DNA from: JBFGCA01 sp041567315
GTDB taxonomy: Bacteria > Acidobacteriota > Thermoanaerobaculia > Multivoradales > JAHEKO01
Reading direction: 5' to 3'
Assembly: GCA_041567315.1 (NCBI GenBank)
Contig: JBFGCA010000052.1
Coordinates: forward strand, 1-29,845
Length of the DNA stretch: 29,845 bases
The notes beneath the pieces are model-generated. The model searched no databases and had not been told where the DNA came from. It was given only the letters and a program-made list of their open reading frames with translations. The translations under genes were made by a program, and so were the position numbers. Each line of letters opens with the position of its first letter. Within the stretch, counting starts at the first letter, position 1. Below are positions 1 through 6,479 of the stretch, piece by piece.

Positions 1-103
1 CGCTCCTCGACAATGCCTCGGCATTGCCTGCGTCGCGGCGCCTGGCATCTGGTCCCGCCGCGCTCGCCAGCCGCCCCGACCGACTTCCACCACGGACTGC
101 TGA
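1..103. repeat. Half copy of a palindromic MITE-like repeat, cut by the window edge
   Basis: Bases 1-103 match the reverse complement of about 29674-29776 with only a handful of differences. The copy begins at what is the centre of the palindrome in the complete element at 29673-29841 and runs out to the terminal inverted repeat (ACTTCCACCACGG at about 84-96). The outer half is therefore present here, and the other half lies beyond the window. It ends about 25 bases before the first gene. That both window edges lie in the same repeat family is seen directly; that this reflects a contig break is inference. Confidence 0.85.
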
Positions 104-115
104 GTGACCGCGTGC

Positions 116-121
116 TAGCAT
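116..121 (+). promoter_or_regulatory. Putative -10 box (TAGCAT) for a leaderless transcript
   Basis: TAGCAT ends at 121, which puts the predicted transcription start at 128, exactly the G of the GTG start codon. The same 6-base spacing recurs before GTG starts at 24118 and 25813. No convincing -35 box is visible. Confidence 0.4.
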
Positions 122-127
122 CGCGTC

Positions 128-1231
128 GTGCGCGAGCTGCCCCCCAGCCAGCGGCGGCCGCAGCGGGTGGCGGTGCTGCCGGGTGACGGCATCGGCCCTG
201 ACGTGACCGCCGAGGCGGTGAAGGTTCTCGAGGCGGCGGCCGAGCGCTGGCAGCTCCCCCTCGAGCTGGTCGGATTCCCGTGGAGCGCCGACCACTACCT
301 GGCCACCGGCGAGACCCTGCCGATGGGGGCGCTGGAGGACCTGCGCGACAACTACGCGGCGGTCTACGCGGGCGCCTTCGGGGACCCGCGGGTGCCGGAC
401 ATGAAGCACGCCGCCGACATCCTGCTGGGCATCCGCTTCGGTCTCGACCTCTACGTCAACTTCCGGCCGGTCCGCCTCTACGACTCGTCGCTGTGCCCGC
501 TCAAGGACCGCACCCCCGCCGAGGTCGACTTCGTGATCTTCCGTGAGAACACCGAGGGGGCCTACGTCGGGGTGGGCGGCGTCTTCAAGAGGGGCACGCC
601 CGACGAGGTGGCGGTGCAGGAGGAGATCCACACCCGCAAAGGAGTGGAGCGCATCCTGCGCGCCGCCTTCGACTACGCGGTGGCCCACGGCCGTCGCCGG
701 CTGTGCATGGCCGACAAGTCGAACGTCATGCAGTACGGCCACGACCTCTGGCAGCGCGTCTTCCGCCAGCTCGCGGCCGAGTATCCGCAGGTCGAGGCCA
801 GCCACCTGTTCGTCGACGCGCTGGCCATGCAGCTGGTCCGCAAGCCCCACCAGTTCGAGGTCGTCGTCACCAACAACATGTTCGGCGACATCCTCACCGA
901 CCTGGGCGCGGCGCTCCAGGGCGGACTGGGGATCGCCGCCTCGGCCAACCTCCACCCGGGCCGCACCTCGCTCTTCGAGCCGGTCCACGGCTCGGCCCCA
1001 AAATACGCCGGCACCGGCCGCGCCAACCCCACCGGCGCCATCCTCTCCGCCGCCCTGATGCTCGACGACCTCGGGCACGCCGAGGCCGCCGCCGCCGTCG
1101 AAGAGGCGGTGGCGGAGGCGCTGCGCGCCGGCCACACGACCCCCGACCTCGGCGGCAGCTGCACCACCTCCGAATTCGGCGACCGCGTCGCCCGCGCCGT
1201 CGCCCGCCTGCAGCCGGCCGCCGCCGGCTAG
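128..1231 (+). CDS. 3-isopropylmalate / isocitrate dehydrogenase family enzyme
   Basis: A 367-residue beta-decarboxylating dehydrogenase of the isocitrate/isopropylmalate/tartrate family, which oxidises a 2-hydroxyacid with NAD(P) and Mg2+. Visible signatures are the N-terminal LPGDGIGP (17-24), the substrate loop around LDLYVNFRP (106-114), RENTEGAY (139-146), catalytic ADK (K197), metal-binding aspartates D230, D254 and D258, and the coefactor loop EPVHGSAPKY (284-293). K292-Y293 match the Lys-Tyr pair that favours NADP in E. coli isocitrate dehydrogenase, while NAD-dependent IPMDHs usually have Asp there. The overall sequence otherwise resembles deltaproteobacterial-type IPMDH. Substrate (isopropylmalate, isocitrate, homoisocitrate or tartrate) cannot be fixed by eye. 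The GTG start lacks a Shine-Dalgarno and lies 7 bases after a -10-like box. Its TAG stop overlaps the convergent radical SAM stop in a shared CTAG. Confidence 0.88.
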   Translation: MRELPPSQRRPQRVAVLPGDGIGPDVTAEAVKVLEAAAERWQLPLELVGFPWSADHYLATGETLPMGALEDLRDNYAAVYAGAFGDPRVPDMKHAADILLGIRFGLDLYVNFRPVRLYDSSLCPLKDRTPAEVDFVIFRENTEGAYVGVGGVFKRGTPDEVAVQEEIHTRKGVERILRAAFDYAVAHGRRRLCMADKSNVMQYGHDLWQRVFRQLAAEYPQVEASHLFVDALAMQLVRKPHQFEVVVTNNMFGDILTDLGAALQGGLGIAASANLHPGRTSLFEPVHGSAPKYAGTGRANPTGAILSAALMLDDLGHAEAAAAVEEAVAEALRAGHTTPDLGGSCTTSEFGDRVARAVARLQPAAAG

Positions 1232-3231
1232 CGAAGCGCCCCGGAAGCCCGGAGGCGCGCCGGCAGCCGGGCCAGGGCCCGCCGCAGCAGCCACTGCGCG
1301 CGCAGCCGGACGGTGGCCCGGGCGCTCACCGCGGCGATCTTGTGGACGCCGACGCCGAGCTGGCGGGTGTCGCCGTCCATCCCCAGCTCGCTGGGGCGCC
1401 AGAGCCGGTCCACCAGGATGCGACCGCGGGCTTCGGCGTGGCCGTTGCCCGGCGGCAGCCGGTAGCAGCTGGCCGACCAGGCGGTCCGGTCGAGCCTGAA
1501 TCGGCCCACGGTCCGGCCCTCGATCTCCACTGTGCCGCGGACCGGGTCGGCGGCGGCGTCCGGTTTCGACATCAGCCAATAGACGACCAGGTGCCGCTTG
1601 CCCCGGGTGTCGACGCGGAAGCCGGCGCTCCGGGAGGTCCAGCGGACCAGTCCGTCGAGCCGCTCGAGGTGATGCCAGCCGTCTCCCAGATGCCAAATGT
1701 CGTTGCGTCCGATGGCGATCTCGCTCTCGGGGCTGACCGCGGCGGTCCTGTGGACGCCGACGCCGAGCTGGCGGGTGTCGCCGTCCATCCCCAGCTCGCT
1801 GGGGCGCCAGAGCCCGTCCACCAGGATGCGGCCGCGGGCGTCGGCGTGGCCGTTGCCCGGCGGCAGCCGGTAGCGGCTGGCCGACCAGGCGGTCCGGTCG
1901 AGCTTGAATCGCCCCACGGTCCGGCCCTCGATCTCCACCCTTCCGCGGACCGGGTCGGCGGCGGCGTCCGGTTTGGACATCAGCCAGGAGACGACCAGGT
2001 CCCGCTTGCCGCGGGTGTCGATGCGGAAGCCGGCGCTCCGGGAGGTCCAACGGACCTGCTCGTCGAGCCGTTCGAGATGGTGCCAGCCGTCCCCCAGATG
2101 CCAGACGTCGTTGCGCCCGACGGCGATCTCGCTCTCGATGGGTCTGTCCAGGCCGCGCGCTCTCGCCTCGAAGATCAGCGGACAGGCCGAGCTGGCGTCC
2201 CAGCAGAACTTGGGGATCTCTCCGGCCGTCAGTTGGCGGCGCATCTCCTGTGCCTCCGGTCCGTTCCAGATCTGCTCCAGGGTGCGCTCCTCCAGGCTGG
2301 CGATCGGGTGCCGGTGGTAGGGACAGGCGAAGACGCTGCTGGTGTGCTCCTGGATGAACATGTACCGCCACGGGATCAGGCAGGGGGTCTGGACGCCGGG
2401 GACGGCGAAGTTCCGGACGGCGGTGTCCCGCGCCGCGTCCCACTGCAGGATCAGCGGGACTCCGAGCCGGTCCGCGAGCCCCTGCGAAGCGCGGCCGATC
2501 TCGACCAGCTCCGGGTAGGGCAGCATCTCGTCTTCGTAGACGAAGTCGTAGCCGAACCTCCCGAGCGGCACGCTGGGCCGGTCGTGGAGCGGGGCCAGCA
2601 GCGCCCGCACCCCCAAATCGGCCGCCAGGCGCAGGAAGTCCGGCACCTCATGACGGTTGATCCTCATGACGATGAAGGTCAGCGTGACGTCGGGCGAGCT
2701 GCCGTCGTTGAGGCGCCGGTAGGTCTCGACGTAGCGGTAGAGGTTGCGGACCAGCCGGTCGTACGGCTTGCCCGTGAGCTTGTAGAAGGTGCCGGCGGTG
2801 GCGGCGTTGAGCGAGACGTGCATGCCGAGCAGCGGACCGCACCCGGCGAGGGCCTCGGCCTTCTGCGGGTCCAGCTGCAGGCCGTTGGTCACGAAGGAGA
2901 ACATCTGCCCGTTGGCGGTGAACCGGCGCGCCGTGTCCACCAGGCCAGGGTGGGTGAGCGGCTCGCCGAAGCTGTCCTCGTTGACGTGCTCGCAGTGATC
3001 GAGGAAGGCCGAGTACCGGTCGATGTAGGCGACGTCCAGCGGCCGGTAGTTGTGGCCGAAGTTCTTTCCCGAGCAGAAGACGCACGGCGGGTTGATGTCG
3101 CAGACCCCGGTCAGCTCGAGGTTGATCTGCAGCGGCTTCGAGCGCAGCCGCGTCCGGCCCCCGCGAACCTCCTCGACGTTGAGGGCGCGGTTCTCGTTGA
3201 CCTTGGCGTTTGCGCCGCGGGCGACGGTCAT
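1228..3231 (-). CDS. Radical SAM protein with duplicated C-terminal beta-sandwich-like module
   Basis: About 667 residues from ATG 3231; an upstream GTG at 3321 in the same frame would add 30 residues, but neither start has a clear ribosome-binding site. The cluster motif is CDINPPCVFC, a CX5CX2C spacing (C44, C50, C53) rather than the usual CX3CX2C. A radical SAM barrel follows, then a short SPASM/Twitch-like Cys region (PCLIPW, FACPY, KFCWD, ACPL) that may bind an auxiliary cluster. The C-terminal roughly 275 residues are two nearly identical 136-residue units, each with WHLGDGWHHLE, RWTSRSAGF and a closing GDTRQLGVGVH. Similar LGxGWxxxE/RWT modules occur in proteins of surface-glycan and glycosyltransferase loci, so a modification role at the envelope is possible but inferred. 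The product is unknown. The gene is convergent with the dehydrogenase (4-base overlap) and divergent from the LeuA-like gene. Confidence 0.85.
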   Translation of the reverse strand: MTVARGANAKVNENRALNVEEVRGGRTRLRSKPLQINLELTGVCDINPPCVFCSGKNFGHNYRPLDVAYIDRYSAFLDHCEHVNEDSFGEPLTHPGLVDTARRFTANGQMFSFVTNGLQLDPQKAEALAGCGPLLGMHVSLNAATAGTFYKLTGKPYDRLVRNLYRYVETYRRLNDGSSPDVTLTFIVMRINRHEVPDFLRLAADLGVRALLAPLHDRPSVPLGRFGYDFVYEDEMLPYPELVEIGRASQGLADRLGVPLILQWDAARDTAVRNFAVPGVQTPCLIPWRYMFIQEHTSSVFACPYHRHPIASLEERTLEQIWNGPEAQEMRRQLTAGEIPKFCWDASSACPLIFEARARGLDRPIESEIAVGRNDVWHLGDGWHHLERLDEQVRWTSRSAGFRIDTRGKRDLVVSWLMSKPDAAADPVRGRVEIEGRTVGRFKLDRTAWSASRYRLPPGNGHADARGRILVDGLWRPSELGMDGDTRQLGVGVHRTAAVSPESEIAIGRNDIWHLGDGWHHLERLDGLVRWTSRSAGFRVDTRGKRHLVVYWLMSKPDAAADPVRGTVEIEGRTVGRFRLDRTAWSASCYRLPPGNGHAEARGRILVDRLWRPSELGMDGDTRQLGVGVHKIAAVSARATVRLRAQWLLRRALARLPARLRASGALR
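1328..2137 (-). repeat. In-frame tandem duplication, 408-bp period, inside the radical SAM gene
   Basis: The block 1328-1729 recurs at 1736-2137 with a period of exactly 408 bases (136 codons). For example, TGTGGACGCC starts at 1341 and again at 1749. By eye the two encoded units differ at about 15 of 136 residues. The high DNA identity and conserved frame point to a fairly recent duplication or ongoing gene conversion. Confidence 0.95.
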
Positions 3232-3364
3232 CGGCGAGAGATGTTCATGAAGCTGGTCCACTAGTAACACAATGGAAGGTGGCGTCCAAGTCCACGGCAC
3301 CCCGGCGTGGTGACCAGGCACCGGGTTCGACGGCCTCCCGGGCGGGTGGACGGGGGGTCGCTTC

Positions 3365-3370
3365 TATAAT
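3365..3370 (+). promoter_or_regulatory. Perfect -10 box (TATAAT) upstream of the LeuA-like gene
   Basis: TATAAT stands out in a very GC-rich context 34 bases before the ATG at 3404. The predicted start of transcription is near 3377. No good -35 hexamer is visible at 16-18 bases, so this may depend on an activator. Confidence 0.5.
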
Positions 3371-3373
3371 GCG

Positions 3374-3389
3374 CGGGGACCTGTCCCCG
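3374..3389. promoter_or_regulatory. Perfect inverted repeat at the predicted transcription start
   Basis: CGGGGAC-CT-GTCCCCG, with 7-base arms and a 2-base centre, covers the predicted +1 of the TATAAT promoter. The position suits a repressor operator, but the same sequence could form a tight RNA hairpin in the leader. The binding factor is unknown. Confidence 0.4.
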
Positions 3390-3403
3390 GAAAGTCGACG
3401 CCG

Positions 3404-4660
3404 ATGCCGCCGCGTGAGTCCGAGCTGATCCACGACTGGAACCGGGCCGGGGAAGGGCCGTCGGCGCCGCCCAGGGGGAGGGTGGAGCTGGACGACGAGA
3501 CGCTGCGCGACGGGCTGCAGTCGCCGTCGGTCGAGGCGCCGACCATCGAGCAAAAGCTGGCCATCCTGCATCTGATGGCCGAGCTCGAGATCGAGTCGGC
3601 CGACATCGGGCTGCCGGGAGCCGGGCCGGCGGTGGCGAAGGACGCGCTGCGGCTGGCGCGCGAGATCGCCGATCAGCGGCTGTCGATCGTGCCCAACTGC
3701 GCGGCCCGCACCCTGCGGCAGGACATCCAGCCGATCCTGGAGATCGCCGAGCGGGCGGGCCTCACCGTCGAGGTGTCCTGCTTCCTGGGCTCCAGCCCGA
3801 TCCGCCAGTACACCGAGGCCTGGGACGTCGAGCGGCTGCTCAAGCTCACCGAAGAGGCGGTCGAGTTCGCCGGCAGTACCGGGCTGCCGGTGATGTACGT
3901 CACCGAGGACACCACCCGCGCCAAGCCCGAGGACCTGAGCCGGCTCTACACGGCGGCGGTCGAGGCGGGGGCGCGGCGGGTGTGCATCGCCGACACCGTC
4001 GGCCACGCGACGCCGCGAGGCGCCGCCGCGGTAGTGCGCTTCATCCGCGAGGTGGTCGACGCCACCGGCGAGCAGGTGGCGGTCGACTGGCACGGCCACA
4101 AGGACCGCGGGCTGGCGGTGGCCAACTCGCTGGCCGCCGCCGAGGCCGGCGCCGACCGGCTGCACGGCACCGCGCTGGGGATCGGCGAGCGGGTGGGCAA
4201 CACCCCCATCGACCTGCTGCTGGTCAACCTCCACCTGCTGGGCTGGCGGCACCGCGACCTGCGCCGGCTGCCCGCCTACTGCGCGCTGGTGGCGGAGGCC
4301 ACCGGCGTCGCGCTGCCCGACAACCACCCGGTGGTGGGGCGCGACGCCTTCCGCACCGCCACCGGCGTCCACGCCGCGGCCATCCTCAAGGCGCGCCAGA
4401 AGGGCGACGACTGGCTGGCCGACCGCGTCTACTCGTCGGTGCCGGCCGGGCTCGTGGGACGCCGCCAGGAGGTCGAGGTGGGTCCGATGAGCGGCCAGTC
4501 GAACGTGATCTGCTGGCTCGAGGACCACGGGATCGAGCCGGTCGCCGACCTGGTGGAGGAGATCTTCCGGCGGGCCAAGGTCTCGCCACGGGTGCTCGGC
4601 GAGACCGAGATCCTGGAGATCTGCCGCCGCCGCGGGGCGGCGGCGCCGGCCACGGGCTGA
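3404..4660 (+). CDS. 2-isopropylmalate / homocitrate synthase family protein (DRE-TIM metallolyase)
   Basis: A 418-residue acyl-CoA:2-oxoacid condensing enzyme of the LeuA/homocitrate synthase superfamily. Landmarks are DETLRDGLQ (31-39, with metal ligand D36), metal-binding HGH (H230, H232), and GIGERVGNTP just after it. The barrel is complete, but the protein is shorter than classical LeuA (about 510-570), so the C-terminal leucine-sensing LeuA dimer domain is absent, as in homocitrate synthases and Re-citrate synthases. The family would condense acetyl-CoA with a 2-oxoacid. Which one (2-oxoisovalerate, 2-oxoglutarate, oxaloacetate) cannot be told by eye. A dehydrogenase of the partner family sits at 128-1231, separated by a gene on the other strand. 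ATG 3404 was chosen because it follows the TATAAT box by a short leader and precedes the conserved core by about 27 residues. Confidence 0.87.
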   Translation: MPPRESELIHDWNRAGEGPSAPPRGRVELDDETLRDGLQSPSVEAPTIEQKLAILHLMAELEIESADIGLPGAGPAVAKDALRLAREIADQRLSIVPNCAARTLRQDIQPILEIAERAGLTVEVSCFLGSSPIRQYTEAWDVERLLKLTEEAVEFAGSTGLPVMYVTEDTTRAKPEDLSRLYTAAVEAGARRVCIADTVGHATPRGAAAVVRFIREVVDATGEQVAVDWHGHKDRGLAVANSLAAAEAGADRLHGTALGIGERVGNTPIDLLLVNLHLLGWRHRDLRRLPAYCALVAEATGVALPDNHPVVGRDAFRTATGVHAAAILKARQKGDDWLADRVYSSVPAGLVGRRQEVEVGPMSGQSNVICWLEDHGIEPVADLVEEIFRRAKVSPRVLGETEILEICRRRGAAAPATG

Positions 4661-4710
4661 GCGGTGCCGACCGCGACGCCGAGCGAAGAGCGGGCCGTGG
4701 CCGAGGGGCT

Positions 4711-4874
4711 AGTGTCCCGTGCGGCAAGTTCCTCTACATTCGAGCGGCGCTGCATCCCGCTGGGCGGCGTTGCTCCTCGGTCGCATATAGCCTCGATATG
4801 CTCGCTCGTCGCGCCTTGCCCAGCGGGCGCTTCGCCGCTCTCGATGTGACAAGGAACTTACCGCACGGAACACT
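4711..4874. repeat. 164-bp palindromic MITE-like element
   Basis: Left end AGTGTCCCGTGCGGCAAG (from 4711) and right end at 4851-4874 are inverted repeats matching at about 21 of 23 positions. Inward, GCGGCG and CCCGCTGGGC are mirrored, and the centre is GCATAT-7-ATATGC (4783-4801), so the whole element can fold as one long imperfect hairpin. It is close in size and plan to the 169-bp element at 29673-29841, and the termini are related (CCCGTG-CGGCAAGTT versus CCCGTG-GTGGAAGTC). It carries no gene of its own and lies between the LeuA-like gene and xerD. CTAG precedes the left end (4709-4712). Confidence 0.85.
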
Positions 4875-4875
4875 C

Positions 4876-5769
4876 GTGTCCACCTGGCGGCGCCCGCTGG
4901 CGCGCTATCTCGAGGCCCTGGAGCTCGAGCGCGGCCTGTCGCCGCGCACGGTCGAAGCCTACCGGCGCGACCTGGAGCGGTTGTGCCGGGAGCTCGCCGC
5001 CGCCGGCCTCGATCCCGGCGCGGCCGGCCAGCAGGAGCTGGCGGCGCATCTCCGGGGGCTGCGCCGCCGCGGCCTCTCGGCACGCTCGGTGGCCCGCGCC
5101 CTGGCCGCGATCCGCGGCTTCTACAAACACCTGATCGAGGCCGGCGAGCGGACCGACGACCCGGCGGTCAACCTCACCGCGCCGCGTCTCTGGCGCCGGC
5201 TGCCGCGGTCGCTGAGCGAGAAGCAGGTGACGGCGCTCATCGAAGCGCCCGACCCCGAGCGCCCGCTGGGGCTGCGCGATCGGGCGATGCTCGAGCTGCT
5301 CTACGCCACCGGTCTGAGGGTCAGCGAGCTGGTGGGGCTCGAGCTGCCCCAGCTGCGGCTCGACGCCGGTTTCGTGGTGGTCGCCGGCAAGGGCGACAAG
5401 GAGCGGGTGGTGCCGGTGGGCGAAGCGGCCGAGGGCTGGCTGCGACGCTATCTGTCCACGGTGCGGCCGCAGCTCGTCCGCGGCCGCCATCAGCGGGTGT
5501 TCGTCAATTACCGGGGCGCGCCGCTCAGCCGTCAGGGCTTTTGGAAGATCCTCCGCGCCCACGGCCGCCGCGCCGGGGTCGGCGAGCTGTCGCCGCACGT
5601 GCTGCGCCACAGCTTCGCGACCCACCTCCTGGAGCACGGCGCCGACCTCCGGGCGGTGCAGATGATGCTCGGCCACGCCGACGTCTCGACCACCCAGATC
5701 TACACCCACGTCCACGCCCAGCGGCTGCGGAGCCTCTACGACCGTCACTTCCCGCGGAGCGGCGGGTGA
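4876..5769 (+). CDS. xerD: Tyrosine recombinase XerD/XerC family
   Basis: A 297-residue site-specific tyrosine recombinase, expected to resolve chromosome dimers at dif with a partner Xer protein. The N-terminal SAM-like DNA-binding domain spans about 3-90 (LELERGLSPRTVEAYRRDL) and the catalytic domain about 110-290. The full catalytic set is present: R148 (ATGLRVSEL), K172 (GKGDKER), H241 and R244 (SPHVLRHSF), H267 (LGHADVSTTQ) and nucleophile Y276 (IYTHV). Length and positions match E. coli XerD closely (R148, K172, H244, R247, H270, Y279), so a housekeeping Xer is likelier than a phage integrase. The GTG start at 4876 gives the family's normal length; the frame stays open upstream only through the palindromic element. 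The stop overlaps the next gene's GTG (GTGA). XerC versus XerD assignment is not certain. Confidence 0.93.
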   Translation: MSTWRRPLARYLEALELERGLSPRTVEAYRRDLERLCRELAAAGLDPGAAGQQELAAHLRGLRRRGLSARSVARALAAIRGFYKHLIEAGERTDDPAVNLTAPRLWRRLPRSLSEKQVTALIEAPDPERPLGLRDRAMLELLYATGLRVSELVGLELPQLRLDAGFVVVAGKGDKERVVPVGEAAEGWLRRYLSTVRPQLVRGRHQRVFVNYRGAPLSRQGFWKILRAHGRRAGVGELSPHVLRHSFATHLLEHGADLRAVQMMLGHADVSTTQIYTHVHAQRLRSLYDRHFPRSGG

Positions 5770-6479
5770 GGGTCCGCGCGGGGCTCGCCGCCGCCCTCTG
5801 CTGGCTGGCGCCGGCCGCCGCCGGGGCCGAGCTGGTGGTGCTCTCCGGCGGTCACGTGCTCAAGGTGGATGGCTACCGGCTGGACGGCGACCGCGCGGTC
5901 CTCGCCCTGCCCGGCGGCGGCACCCTGACGCTGCCGCTGCTGCGGGTCGAGCGGGTGGTGGACGACGAGATCGCCGTCCAGAGCGAGCCGCTGCCCGCGG
6001 CCCCGCCGGCCGCCTTCGAGTTCGGCTTCCACCCCGACCAGCCGGTCCCCGGCACCCCGTTCGGGGCGCTGATCTTCGAGACCGCCGCTCGCCACCTGGT
6101 CAACCCGGCGCTGGTGGCGGCGATGGTCGCCGCCGAGTCGGCGTTCGACCCGGTGGCGGTGTCGCCCAAGGGCGCTTCGGGTCTGTTGCAGCTGATGCCC
6201 GCCACCGCCGACCGCTTCGGGGTGGAGCGCGACGCGCTGTTCGATCCGGTCCAGAACCTGGACGCCGGCGTGCGCTACCTGAAGTGGCTGCATGACCGCT
6301 TCGCCGGCGACCTGGCGCTGGTGCTGGCCGGTTACAACGCCGGCGAAGCCACCGTCGAGCGCTATGACGGGGTGCCGCCCTTCCGCGAGACCCGCGACTA
6401 CATCCGCCGGATCTACGCGTCGCTGGGGGTCGAGCCGCCGTCCGCCGCCGGCGTCGCCTCCGGGTCGGGCACCAGGTAG
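5766..6479 (+). CDS. Secreted lytic murein transglycosylase (SLT / GH23 type)
   Basis: A 237-residue periplasmic or envelope enzyme that cleaves the MurNAc-GlcNAc bond with 1,6-anhydro ring formation. A signal peptide is visible at about 1-20 (hydrophobic run ending AAAGA). A small beta-rich N-terminal segment (24-75, LVVLSGGHVLKVDGY) resembles the stretch found before SLT domains in related proteins. The SLT domain runs from about 97 to 220, with catalytic Glu E124 in AAESAFDP, then GLLQLMPATA, LDAGVRYL and AGYNAGE. GTG 5766 was chosen because it couples to the xerD stop (GTGA overlap) and begins a sensible signal peptide. The 3' end overlaps the convergent phosphatase gene by 67 bases. Confidence 0.9.
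   Translation: MRVRAGLAAALCWLAPAAAGAELVVLSGGHVLKVDGYRLDGDRAVLALPGGGTLTLPLLRVERVVDDEIAVQSEPLPAAPPAAFEFGFHPDQPVPGTPFGALIFETAARHLVNPALVAAMVAAESAFDPVAVSPKGASGLLQLMPATADRFGVERDALFDPVQNLDAGVRYLKWLHDRFAGDLALVLAGYNAGEATVERYDGVPPFRETRDYIRRIYASLGVEPPSAAGVASGSGTR

Noticed and set aside
703..3264. An 853-codon open frame on the plus strand
   Set aside because: It is the antisense or off-frame shadow of the dehydrogenase and the radical SAM gene. Its product is Arg/Pro/Gly/Ala-rich with no domain, as expected in GC-rich DNA.
3982..4875. Upstream extension of the xerD frame
   Set aside because: The extension is off-frame to the LeuA-like gene and passes through the palindromic element. GTG 4876 gives the standard XerD length and residue numbering.
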